In this document: one piece after another, positions 45,105-54,334 of the stretch
How the letters are laid out: each line of letters begins with the position of its first letter
How positions within the stretch are numbered: position 1 is the first letter of the stretch
DNA from: Sphingomonas crocodyli
GTDB lineage: Bacteria; Pseudomonadota; Alphaproteobacteria; Sphingomonadales; Sphingomonadaceae
Length of the DNA stretch: 64,000 nucleotides
Assembly (NCBI RefSeq): GCF_004005865.1
Contig: NZ_SACN01000001.1
Span: 2,542,001-2,606,000 of the forward strand
Reading direction: 5' to 3'
Program-made: the position numbers and the translations under genes
Notes under the pieces: generated by a model
The model's database searches: none
What the model was told of the DNA's origin: nothing
The model's input: only the letters and a program-made list of their open reading frames with translations

Positions 45105-46766
45105 TCAGACGACTTCGAGCAATCTTGCCGCCTGCGCGCGCGCTTCTTGGGTGATTTCAGCGCCCGAAAGCATGCGGGCGATCTCTTCGCGCCGTTCGTC
45201 CGAATCGAGCGGGCGGACGCCGGTGCGGGTGACGAGGCCGTCGTGGCTCTTGGCAATCAACCAATGACTGTCCCCGCGCGCCGCGACCTGCGGACTGTGC
45301 GTGACGACAAGGAGTTGCGCTTTCTTGGCGAGGCGCGACAGACGCTCGCCGATCGCGCTGGCGACCGCGCCGCCGACGCCGCGATCGATCTCGTCGAAGA
45401 TCATCGTCGCCGCCCCCCCCTCTTCGGCGAGCGCGACCTTGAGCGCGAGGATGAAGCGCGAGAGTTCGCCGCCGCTCGCGATCTTCATCAGCGACGCGAA
45501 GGGCGCGCCGGGATTGGTGGAGATTTCGAACTCGACCCGATCGCGGCCGGCGGCGCTCCACCCGCCCTCGTCCTGCGCGTCGACGACGGTCTTGAACCGC
45601 GCGGCATCGAGCTTGAGAGGCGTGAGTTCGCCCGCGACCGCCGCATCGAGCCGGGCGGCGGCGGCGGTGCGCGCAGTAGTGAGCGCCTCTGCGGCGGCGG
45701 CATAGGTCGCGCGGGCGGCGGCGGCCTGTTTTTCGAGCGCGGCGATGCCGCCCTCCCCTGCCTCGATCCGGTTGAGGCGGGCAGACAATTCGTCGCGCAG
45801 CGCGGCGAGGCCGTCGGGTTCAACGCGATGCTTGCGGGCGAGAGCGCGCAGATCGAACAGCCGCGCTTCGACCGTTTCGAGCCGTGCGGGATCGAATGAC
45901 AGCGCGTTGCCGGCGGCGGCAAGACGATCCTCCGCCTCCCCCGCCTCGATGATCGCGCGATCGAGCGCGGCGAGCGCGTCGGCGAGCAAGGGATGTTCGG
46001 CACCGATCCGATCGAGCCGGCGCGCGGCCTGCCGCAACTGGGCGAAGGCGCCTTCGGAGCCGTCGAGATGCGCACCGACAGCGGTCAGATCCTCGGCGAG
46101 CTTCGCGCCCTTCTGCATGTCCGATCGTTCGCCGGCCAGGGTCGCTTCCTCGCCCGGTTCGGGGGCGAAGGCGTCGAGTTCGGCGACGGCATGATCGAGC
46201 CATTCGCGATCGCGCGCGGCGGCATCCAGATCCTCGCGCGCCGTGACGAGCGCGGTCTGTGCGTCGCGCCAGGTGCGGAAGGCATCAGCCGCGGGGCGGG
46301 TGTCGATGCGGCCGAAGGCGTCGAGCAGGGCGCGGTGACCGCGCGGGTTGAGCAGGCCGCGATCGTCATGCTGGCCGTGAATCTCGATCAGCATCGCACC
46401 CAGTTCGCGCAAGGTGGCGGCGGGCGCGGGCTGTCCGTTGATCGCGGCGCGGCTGCCGCCATCGGCTTTGACGATGCGGCGGATGACGAGCGGTTCGCCG
46501 GGTTCGCCATCCAGCCCGTTTTCGGCGAGCAAAATGTGGGCGGGATGATCGGCGGGGAGATCGAAACTAGCGGTCACGACCGCCTGATCGGCGCCGTTGC
46601 GGACCAGCCCGCTATCGGCGCGCACGCCCAATGCGAGCCCGAGCGCGTCGAGCAGGATCGATTTGCCCGCGCCCGTCTCCCCCGTCAGCGTGCCGAGGCC
46701 CGGGCCGAATTCGAGATCGAGCGCCTCGATCAGGACGACATCACGAATGGCCAGAGCGGTCAGCAT
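45105..46766 (-). CDS. recN: DNA repair protein RecN
   Basis: An SMC-like ATPase of double-strand-break repair, 553 residues. Walker A is GETGAGKS (29-36); the Q-loop region contains IEIHGQHDDRGLL; the ABC signature is ASGGELSRF and the Walker B is TMIFDEIDRGVGG, followed by VVTHSPQVAA. Between lie two Ala/Glu/Arg-rich coiled-coil arms. The frame stays open to 47039 through two repeat halves, but the ATG at 46766 opens MLTALAIRDVVLIE, the family-typical start, with AGGG ahead. Confidence 0.96.
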   Translation of the reverse strand: MLTALAIRDVVLIEALDLEFGPGLGTLTGETGAGKSILLDALGLALGVRADSGLVRNGADQAVVTASFDLPADHPAHILLAENGLDGEPGEPLVIRRIVKADGGSRAAINGQPAPAATLRELGAMLIEIHGQHDDRGLLNPRGHRALLDAFGRIDTRPAADAFRTWRDAQTALVTAREDLDAAARDREWLDHAVAELDAFAPEPGEEATLAGERSDMQKGAKLAEDLTAVGAHLDGSEGAFAQLRQAARRLDRIGAEHPLLADALAALDRAIIEAGEAEDRLAAAGNALSFDPARLETVEARLFDLRALARKHRVEPDGLAALRDELSARLNRIEAGEGGIAALEKQAAAARATYAAAAEALTTARTAAAARLDAAVAGELTPLKLDAARFKTVVDAQDEGGWSAAGRDRVEFEISTNPGAPFASLMKIASGGELSRFILALKVALAEEGGAATMIFDEIDRGVGGAVASAIGERLSRLAKKAQLLVVTHSPQVAARGDSHWLIAKSHDGLVTRTGVRPLDSDERREEIARMLSGAEITQEARAQAARLLEVV

Positions 46767-46890
46767 CGCGCCCTGCTTAACGGGAGATGCGGCGGGGTGC
46801 GAGGGGGCTTCGTATTCAGTGGGGAGGCGAAGGCCACAATGGTCGTGGCTTTTGTGGCTTTCGGAATTTGGGGCGTTCGATGCCCATTTT

Positions 46891-46943
46891 TCTCCAGTGC
46901 GGGCCTGGATTGCTTCGTCGCCTGCGGCTCCTCGCAATGACGA
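46891..46943. repeat. Family A right-half (long arm), lacking its left half
   Basis: Contains GGGCCTGGATTGCTTCG through CTCCTCGCAATGACGAG, but no left TCGTCATTGCG arm precedes it. Sits upstream of recN. Confidence 0.85.
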
Positions 46944-46972
46944 GGTAATGGAGACGACTTCATTCCTCCCAC

Positions 46973-47004
46973 TCGTCATTGCGAGCGTAGCGAAGCAATC
47001 CAGT
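46973..47004. repeat. Family A left-half (short arm) next to the GIY-YIG gene
   Basis: TCGTCATTGCGAGCG, TAGCGAAGCAATCCAG; sequence diverges after CAATCCAG. Nine bases before the GIY-YIG stop codon. The matching long right half is at 47479-47515. Confidence 0.85.
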
Positions 47005-47013
47005 TGCGACGCT

Positions 47014-47301
47014 TCAGACGAGAGACGGGAAGAGGTCATCCCAGACCGGGTTCGTGGATTCGATCAGGCGAAGTTCGCAAGTACGCGAGCCGCCTTTCAG
47101 CTGCCTCTCGCGAGTGATGGCATATTCCATCGTAGCGTGGAGTTCGTACCAGACGAGGCGTTTGCAGTCGTGACGGGTGGTGAAGCCTTCGACGACGCCT
47201 TCACGATGCTGCCAGGCGCGTTGCGGGAGGTTGGAGGTGACGCCGGTGTACAAAGTGCCTTGGCGACGGTTGTCCATGATATAGACGGCGGGTTCGATCA
47301 T
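47014..47301 (-). CDS. GIY-YIG nuclease-family protein
   Basis: A 95-residue single-domain protein, as are the stand-alone UPF0213-like members. The GIY-YIG pair appears as AVYIMDNRRQGTLYTGVTSNL (V-Y-I ... Y-T-G), followed by LPQRAWQHREG with the catalytic-type Arg and His, and TRERQLKGGSRTCEL with the family Glu. Start 47301 has GGAG six bases upstream; 47328 is less likely. Family members nick or cut DNA. The gene lies inside a cluster of family A repeat halves. Confidence 0.88.
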   Translation of the reverse strand: MIEPAVYIMDNRRQGTLYTGVTSNLPQRAWQHREGVVEGFTTRHDCKRLVWYELHATMEYAITRERQLKGGSRTCELRLIESTNPVWDDLFPSLV

Positions 47302-47361
47302 GACGGACTCCGAGCTGGAATTCGCCATTAGAACAAACCGAGAACATTGTCAAGCCAGAAC

Positions 47362-47444
47362 TCGTCATTGCGAGGAGCCGCAGGCGACGCGGCAATCCAT
47401 CTCCTGCGCGGGAGATGGATTGCTTCGCTACGCTCGCAATGACG
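47362..47444. repeat. Family A palindromic repeat, short-centre copy next to the GIY-YIG gene
   Basis: Long left arm, short right arm, 83 bp. The centre CCATCTCCTGCGCGGGAGATGG is itself palindromic. It is nested between the GIY-YIG start and the right half at 47479. Confidence 0.9.
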
Positions 47445-47478
47445 AGGTATTTGGGGCGAGGTTCGGCGACTCTCGCGG

Positions 47479-47515
47479 TGGATTGCCGCGTCGCCTGCGG
47501 CTCCTCGCAATGACG
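47479..47515. repeat. Family A right-half (long arm)
   Basis: TGGATTGCCGCGTCGCC through CTCCTCGCAATGACG with no left half directly before it; complementary in arm type to the left half at 46973-47004. Confidence 0.85.
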
Positions 47516-47541
47516 CGGTGGGGAGAAGGGCGAACGCCCCC

Positions 47542-48321
47542 TTACGCCGCCCGCTTCTTGCGGAGCAGTTCGTAGGCGTGCTCGTACCACTTCGAGCCCG
47601 GATAGTTGGCGCCCAGGACGGCGGCCGCCTTTTCCGCTTCCTGCGGGACGCCGAGGGCCAGGTAGCTTTCCGTCAGGCGCATCAGCGCCTCGGGCGCGTG
47701 GCTGGTCGTCTGGTACTTATCGACCACGACGCGGAAGCGCAGGGTGGCGGCGAGCCAGTCGGCGCGGCGCTGATAGAAGCGGCCGACCTCCATCTCCTTG
47801 CCCGCAAGGTGATCGTTGATCAGATCGACCTTCACGCGCGCATCGGCCGCGTAACGCGAATCGGGATATCGGCGCATCAGTTCCTGCATCGCGTCGAGCG
47901 CCTGCTGGGTCAGCTTCTGGTCGCGCGTCACATCCTGGATCTGTTCGTAATAATCCATCGCGATCAGATAGAGCGCGTAAGGTGCGTCGCGGTTGCCCGG
48001 GTGGATCGAGATGAAGCGCTGCGCCGAGCTGATCGAATCCGTATATTCGCGGGCGAGATAATAGCTGAACGCGCTCATCAGCTGCGCACGGCGCGCCCAC
48101 GGCGAATAGGGATGCTGGCGCTCGACTTCATCGAACAAGGCCGCCGCCAGCTTGTACTGGCGCTTGTCGAGCCGTTCCTTCGCCGCATTGTAGAGCGTGT
48201 CCACATCGCGGGCGACATATTTGGTGTCACCCTTGTTCTTCCCCGTGGCGCAACCGGCCAAAGGAGCGATAAGGGCGGCTGCGATCAGAAGGGCGATCGG
48301 ACGGTGGGCTTTGCGCAACAT
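47542..48321 (-). CDS. bamD: Outer membrane assembly lipoprotein BamD
   Basis: Essential subunit of the BAM complex that inserts beta-barrel proteins. The 259-residue product has a lipoprotein signal with LIAPLAGC (Cys24), then tetratricopeptide repeats: DTLYNAAKERLDKRQYKLAA, AQRFISIHPGNRDAPYALYL, AMQELMRRYPDSRYAADAR, typical BamD blocks. The end KRAA and length fit alphaproteobacterial BamD. Leftward; transcribed alone. Confidence 0.95.
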   Translation of the reverse strand: MLRKAHRPIALLIAAALIAPLAGCATGKNKGDTKYVARDVDTLYNAAKERLDKRQYKLAAALFDEVERQHPYSPWARRAQLMSAFSYYLAREYTDSISSAQRFISIHPGNRDAPYALYLIAMDYYEQIQDVTRDQKLTQQALDAMQELMRRYPDSRYAADARVKVDLINDHLAGKEMEVGRFYQRRADWLAATLRFRVVVDKYQTTSHAPEALMRLTESYLALGVPQEAEKAAAVLGANYPGSKWYEHAYELLRKKRAA

Positions 48322-48367
48322 GCGCGCTGTCTTAGCCGAGCGTTTGGGGAAGTCCAATGGGGGATGG

Positions 48368-49534
48368 ATGCTGAAAGTACTGACGCTTTCGACGCTGTTT
48401 CCCGATGCCACCCGGCCGACCTTCGGCGTGTTCGTCGAGCGGCAGACTATGGGGCTGGCGGCGCGCGGGGGCGTGGAGGTGAAAGTGGTCGCGCCGATCG
48501 GCCTGCCGCCCGCGCCGATGCGCGATGCGGCCTACAAGGCGCTGGCCGCCCTGCCCGCCCGCGAAAGCTGGAAGGGGCTGGAGGTCTGGCGGCCGCGATT
48601 CACCGCGCTGCCGATCGTCGGCGGGGCGATCAATCCGTGGGTTATGGCCCGCGCGATCGCGCCTTTGCTGGCAGAGATTCGGCGCGATTTCGCGTTCGAC
48701 GTGATCGATGCCGAGTTCTTCTATCCTGACGGGCCGGCGGCGGTGGCGCTGGGGCGGCGTTTCGGCGTGCCGGTGTCGATCAAGGCGCGCGGGGCGGACA
48801 TTTCCTATTGGGGGCATCGGCGCGGCTGCGGCGGGCAGGTGCTGGCGGCGGGGCGTGCGGCAGGCGGGATGCTGGCGGTGTCGGGCGCGCTGCGCGACGA
48901 GATGATCGCGCTGGGGATGCCGGGGGACCGGATCCGGGTGCATCATACGGGGGTCGATCAGAGTGCGTTCCGGCCGGTGGATCGTGCGGCGGCGAAGGCG
49001 GCGCTGGGCGTGTCCGGCCCGTTCGTGGTGACGATCGGCCACCTGATCCCGCGCAAGGCGCAGAGCCTGACGATCGCGGCGATGGCGCAGGTGCCGGGCG
49101 CGACCTGCTGGATCGTGGGGCAAGGGCCGGACGAGGCGAAGCTGCGCGCCGAGATTGCGGCGCTGGGGCTGGAGGGACGCGTCCATCTGGTCGGGCCGAA
49201 GCCGCATGAGGCTTTGCCTGGCATTTTGGCGGCGGCGGACGTGATGGCCCTGCCCTCCGCGTCTGAGGGCCTGGCGAACGTGTGGGTCGAGGCGCTGGCG
49301 TGCGGGACGCCGATCGTCGTGGGCGATATCGGCGGTGCGGACGAAGTGGTCGATCGGGCGGCGGCGGGCCGGATCGTGGCGCGCGGGCCCGATGCGGTGG
49401 CGGCGGCGATCCGCGCGCTGATCGCAGAGCCACCGGCGCAGGCGGACGTGGCGGAGGCGGCGCGGCGTTTTACGTGGGAGCGCAATGGCGAGGCGCTGGA
49501 GGCGCATTTGCGGGGGTTGGTGGCCCTCCCCTAA
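48368..49534 (+). CDS. GT4-family glycosyltransferase
   Basis: A 388-residue GT-B glycosyltransferase. The N-terminal domain begins LKVLTLSTLFPDATRPTFGVFVERQ, the donor-binding C-terminal half has FVVTIGHLIPRKAQSLTI, VHLVGPKPHEALPGILAAADV, and the family motif PSASEGLANVWVEALACGTPIV, with the E-x7-E pattern typical of retaining GT4 enzymes. The acceptor is unknown; cell-surface polysaccharide is plausible. It starts 46 bases from the divergent bamD start. Confidence 0.93.
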   Translation: MLKVLTLSTLFPDATRPTFGVFVERQTMGLAARGGVEVKVVAPIGLPPAPMRDAAYKALAALPARESWKGLEVWRPRFTALPIVGGAINPWVMARAIAPLLAEIRRDFAFDVIDAEFFYPDGPAAVALGRRFGVPVSIKARGADISYWGHRRGCGGQVLAAGRAAGGMLAVSGALRDEMIALGMPGDRIRVHHTGVDQSAFRPVDRAAAKAALGVSGPFVVTIGHLIPRKAQSLTIAAMAQVPGATCWIVGQGPDEAKLRAEIAALGLEGRVHLVGPKPHEALPGILAAADVMALPSASEGLANVWVEALACGTPIVVGDIGGADEVVDRAAAGRIVARGPDAVAAAIRALIAEPPAQADVAEAARRFTWERNGEALEAHLRGLVALP

Positions 49535-49537
49535 TCC

Positions 49538-49620
49538 TCGTCATTGCGAGCGAAGCGAAGCAATCCATTCCGAACTGCGGAGTGGATTGCTTCGTCGCCG
49601 ACGGCTCCTCGCAATGACGA
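49538..49620. repeat. Family A palindromic repeat, short-centre copy
   Basis: 83 bp; short left arm, long right arm, centre CCATTCCGAACTGCGGAGTGG. Fills the gap between the convergent glycosyltransferase and EamA genes, ending one base before the EamA stop codon. Confidence 0.93.
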
Positions 49621-49621
49621 A

Positions 49622-50515
49622 TTAGGTGCGCCGCGCGCCCAGCAGGGGGATGATGATCCCCGCGAGGATCAGGACCATGCCGGCGAAGTGAAAGCCGTGG
49701 AGCGCCTCGCCCAGCAGGATCGCGGCCAGAACGGCGCCGAACAGGGGCTGCAGGCTGATCGTCTGGCCGGCGGCCGCGGGGCCGATTTCGGCGACGGCGC
49801 GGTTGAACAGGAAATAGGCGATCACCGAGGGGAAGATCGCGACATAGGTGATCCCGCCCAGCACCGCCGGGGTCAGCCGCACGATTTCCGTCCGCCACTC
49901 CACGATCGCGAAGGGCAGCATGCAGATCGCGCCGATCACGAAGGTGAGGATGACGAGGCTGACCGGATCGATCGGCGGGCGTTTGCGCAGCAAGGCAGTG
50001 TAGAGCGCCCAGGCGACCACGCCGCCCAGCACCAGCACGTCGCCGCGCCCGAAGCTGAGCGCCAGCAGCGCGGCCAGATCGGCGCGGATGATGATCAGCA
50101 TTACGCCCGCCGCCGCCAGCGTCACCCCGACGATCTGGGCAAGGCGCGGGCGCACGCGGAACAACATCAGATCGAACAGCAGCACCAGTGCCGGGATCGC
50201 CGCCTGTATCAGCAATGCATTGGTGGCGGTGGTGTAGCGCAGGCCCGAATAGAGAAAGGCGTTGAACGAGGCGACGCCGATCGTGCCCAGCAGCAAGATC
50301 GGCCGCCAGTGACGCCGCGCCGCCGGCCAGTCCGCCACCAGACGGCGATGGCCGATCGCGAGCAGGATTAGGCAGGCCCCGGTCCAGCGGCAGAACGCCA
50401 GCGTGAAGGGCGGGATATCGGCGTGGATCGCGCGCGCGACGATCGAATTGCCCGCCCAGAGCAGGGTGACGAGCACCAGCATCGCATAGGTGCGCAGCGG
50501 AGAGGTCTGTTCCAT
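49622..50515 (-). CDS. EamA-domain DMT-family transporter
   Basis: A 297-residue inner-membrane exporter with ten membrane segments in two EamA repeats. The first repeat begins TYAMLVLVTLLWAGNSIVARAI; the second starts about residue 155 (VLVLGGVVAWALYTALLRK) and ends PLFGAVLAAILLGEALHGFH. Such proteins export amino acids or other small metabolites. It is the last gene of the yajC-secD-secF-Mth938 run, 20 bases after the Mth938 gene. Confidence 0.92.
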   Translation of the reverse strand: MEQTSPLRTYAMLVLVTLLWAGNSIVARAIHADIPPFTLAFCRWTGACLILLAIGHRRLVADWPAARRHWRPILLLGTIGVASFNAFLYSGLRYTTATNALLIQAAIPALVLLFDLMLFRVRPRLAQIVGVTLAAAGVMLIIIRADLAALLALSFGRGDVLVLGGVVAWALYTALLRKRPPIDPVSLVILTFVIGAICMLPFAIVEWRTEIVRLTPAVLGGITYVAIFPSVIAYFLFNRAVAEIGPAAAGQTISLQPLFGAVLAAILLGEALHGFHFAGMVLILAGIIIPLLGARRT

Positions 50516-50535
50516 CACGGCCGGGCGAAGGCCCG

Positions 50536-50904
50536 TCAGAGCCCCATCAACGCAGCAACGAACCAGCGGCCTTCGGCACGCAGGACATTCCACATGCGCG
50601 CAGCGGCGCGGCTGTCCATCACCTCGACACCGATGCCGACCGCATCGATGAATATGGGCGACGGGCGGCGCAGGGTCGGCCCGGTGCCGAGCAGGAGGAA
50701 TTCGGGGGTCGGATCGCCCGAGAGGACGCCCTGCAGATCATCGACGCTGAGCGTATCGACGCCCGCCGGATTCCAGTCGACCGCGCTGGTCGGGGTCAGC
50801 AGCACCCCGCCGGGAACGATGCGATCCTCGATCCGAAACGCCGTCCCCGAAAAGCCGCGGATGATCGGCCCGGTTGAGGGCTGTTCGCGTTCGAAGCTGA
50901 CCAT
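50536..50904 (-). CDS. Mth938-like domain protein
   Basis: A 122-residue protein of the Mth938/NDUFAF3 family (DUF498), whose eukaryotic member is a complex I assembly factor. Seen: IIRGFSGTAFRIEDRIVPGGVLLTP, EFLLLGTGPTLRRP and the end RWFVAALMGL. Bacterial members often lie beside sec genes, as here, 16 bases after secF. Precise role unknown. Confidence 0.9.
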   Translation of the reverse strand: MVSFEREQPSTGPIIRGFSGTAFRIEDRIVPGGVLLTPTSAVDWNPAGVDTLSVDDLQGVLSGDPTPEFLLLGTGPTLRRPSPIFIDAVGIGVEVMDSRAAARMWNVLRAEGRWFVAALMGL

Positions 50905-50920
50905 CTGAAGGTCCGCGCCC

Positions 50921-51886
50921 TTAGGAGCGCGGCCCCACGCGTTCGGCGCCCGCCGACTTGGACGACGCCTTCTTGTCGAACTTCTGCGGCTCCAGCCCCA
51001 GCGAGATCAGCAGCGACGACGACACATAGACCGACGAATAGGTGCCGACGATGATGCCGAGCAGCATGGCGGCGGTGAAGCCGCGCAGCACGTGCCCGCC
51101 GAAGATCAGCAGCGCGCCGAGCGCCAGCATGATCGTGACCGAGGTCATCACCGTGCGCGGCAGCGTTTCGTTCACCGACAGATCGATGAGCGATTTCATA
51201 TCCATCTGCCGATATTTGCGCATGTTTTCGCGGATACGATCGTCGATCACCATCTTGTCGTTGATCGAATAGCCGATGATCGTGAGGACGGCGGCGACGA
51301 TGTTGAGATCGAACTCCATCTGCGTGATCGCGAAGAAGCCGAGCGTCATCAGCACGTCGTGGACGACGGCGACCGCGGTCGACACGCCGAACTGCCATTC
51401 GTAGCGGAACCACGAAAAGACGGCCATGCCGAGCACCGCGAGCACCACGGCGAGCAGGCCGTTTTGGATCAGTTCGTCCGAAACCTTGCCCGAGACGGTG
51501 TCGTAGCGGGGGAAGGTGACGCCGGGATATTCCTTCTTCAGCGAATCCGAGACTTTGGCGACGACCTTGTTGGTGGCGCCCTCATCACTCGATTCGGGAA
51601 GCGGCAGGCGGATCGAAACGCTCTTGGGATCGCCGAACTGCTGCAGCGTGGTCTGCCCAACGCCGAGGCTGTCGACATTCGCACGGACGGCTTCGAGCGG
51701 CGGCGGCCCGGTGAATTTCGCCTCGACCATCAGGCCGCCGACGAAGTCGACGCCCAGATTGAGGCCGCGCAGGCCGACCGCGGCGATCGACGCGACCGTG
51801 AGCAAAGCCGTCAGGATGAAGGCGATGTGGCGGACCCGGACGAAGCCGATATTGGTGTTGTCGGGGACGAGCTTGAGAAAAGGCAT
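50921..51886 (-). CDS. secF: Protein translocase subunit SecF
   Basis: Works with SecD to pull preproteins across the membrane with proton motive force. A 321-residue protein with six membrane segments. RGLNLGVDFVGGLMVEAKF is the D-F-x-G-G SecF signature after the first helix; the later repeats include VVHDVLMTLGFFAI and SINDKMVIDDRIRENMRK. Starts 12 bases after secD. Confidence 0.97.
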   Translation of the reverse strand: MPFLKLVPDNTNIGFVRVRHIAFILTALLTVASIAAVGLRGLNLGVDFVGGLMVEAKFTGPPPLEAVRANVDSLGVGQTTLQQFGDPKSVSIRLPLPESSDEGATNKVVAKVSDSLKKEYPGVTFPRYDTVSGKVSDELIQNGLLAVVLAVLGMAVFSWFRYEWQFGVSTAVAVVHDVLMTLGFFAITQMEFDLNIVAAVLTIIGYSINDKMVIDDRIRENMRKYRQMDMKSLIDLSVNETLPRTVMTSVTIMLALGALLIFGGHVLRGFTAAMLLGIIVGTYSSVYVSSSLLISLGLEPQKFDKKASSKSAGAERVGPRS

Positions 51887-51898
51887 CTGAGCAGCCCC

Positions 51899-53500
51899 TT
51901 ACACGTTCAGCGTGGTCGGCCGCGCCTTGCGCAGCCAGAGGGCGACGAGCATCCGCGTGAAGACCACGGCGGTGAACACCGAGGTCGCGATGCCGATCAG
52001 CAGCACGATCGCGAAGCCCTTGATCTGGCCCGAGCCGAGCACGAACATGATCAGGCCGACGATCGCGTGGGTCACGTTCGCTTCGAAAATCGTGCGCGAC
52101 GCTTCCTTATAGCCGAGTTCGACCGCCTGGACCGGGGTGCGGCCACGGCGATATTCCTCACGCATGCGTTCGTTGATCAGCACGTTGGCGTCGACCGCAG
52201 CGCCGATCGTCAGCACGAAGCCGGCGATGCCCGGCAGCGTCAGCGTCGCGTTGAGCAGCGCCATCACGCCGACGATCACGAACACGTTAATGATCACCGC
52301 GAGGTTCGCGTAGATGCCGAAGCGGCCATAAGCGGCCCACATGAACAGCACGACCGCAAGAACCGCGATCGCCGAGGCGACCGTGCCCGCCTTGATCGAA
52401 TCGGCGCCCATTTCGGGGCCGACCGTGCGTTCCTCGACCACCTTCAGCGCGACGGGCAGCTTGCCCGAACGCAGCGCGATCGCGAGCTGATTGGCGCTCT
52501 CCACGGTGAAGCGGCCCGAAATGCGCGCCTGCCCGCCCAGGATCGGTTCGTTGATGTTCGGCGCGGAAATGACCTTGCCGTCCAACACCATCGCGAACGG
52601 CTTGCCGGTATTTTCCTGCGTCACGCGCGCGAACTTGCGGCCGCCTTCGCTGTTGAAGGTGATATTGACGATCGCTTCGTTAGTCTGCTGATCGAAGCCC
52701 TGCTGGGCATTGATCAGTTCATCGCCGCTGATCAGCACGCGACGCTTGAGCGCGATGACGGGGGTGCCGCCGGGATTGTCCGGATAGGGCACGATTTCGC
52801 TGCCCACCGGCGCACGGCCCGATGCGAGCTGTTCGGGCGAAGCCGATTGATCGACCAGCTTGAATTCGAGCTTCGCGGTCTTGCCCAGCAGCGCCTTGAG
52901 CGCGGAGGGATCCTGAAGGCCCGGCACCTGCACGATGATGCGATCCGCGCCCTGGCGGATGATCGTCGGTTCCTTGGTGCCCAGTTCGTCGATGCGCTTA
53001 CGAACCACCTCGGTCGCGACGTCCATCGCGCTGTTGGTGGCGGCCTTGAGGCCGGAATCGGTGGGCGTCAGCACGATGCGGGTCGAATCGACGACCGCGA
53101 CGTTCCAGTCGCGCTGCCCGGTCATGCCCGCAGGCTGGGTGAGCGTGCGCAGCCGTTCCACCGCCGCATCGACCTGCGCGCCATCGCGCACGAAGAAGGA
53201 GAGACGGCCGCCGGTGGTCGAAATGTCGCCGATCGCGATCTTGGTGTCGCCCCGGCGCATTTCGGCGCGAACCTGCTCCTCCATGCGGGCGACATTGTTC
53301 TTCGCCAGATCGACGGTGTCGGCCTCCAGCATCAGATGGCTGCCGCCCGAAAGATCGAGCCCCAGATTGATGCGCGGCATGCCGCCCAGGCCGTAGCGGG
53401 CAGCGTCACCTTCGGGGATCAGGCTGGGAATCGCCAGCAGCACGCCGATCGCCAGCGCGATGACGATGCTCAGAACCTTCCAGCGCGGGAAATCGAGCAT
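51899..53500 (-). CDS. secD: Protein translocase subunit SecD
   Basis: The large auxiliary Sec subunit of 533 residues, six membrane segments and a big periplasmic P1 domain. Seen: MPRINLGLDLSGGSHLMLEAD, the D-x-x-G-G motif near the first helix, INEPILGGQARISGRFTVE in the P1 domain, and GAAVDANVLINERMREE in transmembrane region 4. Length is normal for alphaproteobacteria. It sits between yajC (seven bases upstream) and secF. Confidence 0.98.
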   Translation of the reverse strand: MLDFPRWKVLSIVIALAIGVLLAIPSLIPEGDAARYGLGGMPRINLGLDLSGGSHLMLEADTVDLAKNNVARMEEQVRAEMRRGDTKIAIGDISTTGGRLSFFVRDGAQVDAAVERLRTLTQPAGMTGQRDWNVAVVDSTRIVLTPTDSGLKAATNSAMDVATEVVRKRIDELGTKEPTIIRQGADRIIVQVPGLQDPSALKALLGKTAKLEFKLVDQSASPEQLASGRAPVGSEIVPYPDNPGGTPVIALKRRVLISGDELINAQQGFDQQTNEAIVNITFNSEGGRKFARVTQENTGKPFAMVLDGKVISAPNINEPILGGQARISGRFTVESANQLAIALRSGKLPVALKVVEERTVGPEMGADSIKAGTVASAIAVLAVVLFMWAAYGRFGIYANLAVIINVFVIVGVMALLNATLTLPGIAGFVLTIGAAVDANVLINERMREEYRRGRTPVQAVELGYKEASRTIFEANVTHAIVGLIMFVLGSGQIKGFAIVLLIGIATSVFTAVVFTRMLVALWLRKARPTTLNV

Positions 53501-53507
53501 CGCGCGA

Positions 53508-53846
53508 TCAGTCGTTCGCGGGCTTGGACGAACCCGACGGGGTCACGTCCGACAGGGTCGCGCGGACGATCTTCACGCGCACGTTCGGCGCGATTTCGAC
53601 CTCGACCTCATTGTCTTCGACCTTGGTCACCTTACCGCGGACGCCGCCGGCGGTGACGACCAGATCGCCCTTCTTCACCGCTTCGATCGTCTTGCGATGA
53701 TCGGCCGCGCGCTTCTGCTGCGGGCGGATGAGCAGGAAATAGAAGATCACGAAGATGAAGATCAGCGGCGCGAACTGCATGATCATCGCGAGGCCGCTGC
53801 CCGAGGGCGCAGCGCCCGTGGCGGCATAAGCGGGGGTCGAAAACAT
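53508..53846 (-). CDS. yajC: Preprotein translocase subunit YajC
   Basis: A 112-residue accessory Sec protein: one membrane helix (LIFIFVIFYFLLIRPQQKR) followed by the conserved cytoplasmic segment IEAVKKGDLVVTAGGVRGKV. It heads the yajC-secD-secF run. The ATG at 53846 (MFSTPAYAATG) is preferred over the earlier open frame. Confidence 0.96.
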   Translation of the reverse strand: MFSTPAYAATGAAPSGSGLAMIMQFAPLIFIFVIFYFLLIRPQQKRAADHRKTIEAVKKGDLVVTAGGVRGKVTKVEDNEVEVEIAPNVRVKIVRATLSDVTPSGSSKPAND

Positions 53847-53986
53847 GTTTTTTGCGTCCCGGGATATAAGCGAAAGCCGCAACGCTGCGGCCTCAAAGTG
53901 GCGCGCCGCCTATCACGTTCTCAGGGACAGGTGCAACCGGGCGCTTGCCAAGACCGATTCACCCCTCTAGAGGCCGCCACCTTGGT

Positions 53987-54063
<77 letters not shown>

Positions 54064-54114
54064 GCCTTAAATGATCCGAACCCCCAGCGGATCCATCTGA
54101 CATCCCTCACCCGC

Positions 54115-54224
54115 TCGTCATTGCGAGCGGAGCGAAGCAATCCAGGCCCGCACTGGAGAGGCTCGCGACCCACTCACATACGGGCCTGGATTGCCGCGTC
54201 GCCTACGGCTCCTCGCAATGACGA
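54115..54224. repeat. Family A palindromic repeat, copy near the tRNA
   Basis: Short left arm (TCGTCATTGCGAGCGGAGCG), long right arm; 110 bp; 51 bases after the tRNA-Pro end, with no gene between. Confidence 0.93.
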
Positions 54225-54334
54225 GGGAGCGGGACGAGCGAGGGGTTGGACGGAATCGACTCCGATCGCGGATTTAAACGAAACATCACAGCGGGTTCGC
54301 GTTGCCATCTCCGAAACTGTCGGGGTGTGTTGCG

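Noticed and set aside
46767..47039. 91-codon N-terminal extension of RecN
   Set aside because: It is encoded by repeat halves and does not match RecN; the ATG at 46766 gives the usual start.
47362..47515. Clustered repeats as a possible CRISPR array
   Set aside because: The units are palindromes in mixed orientation without uniform spacers or cas genes.
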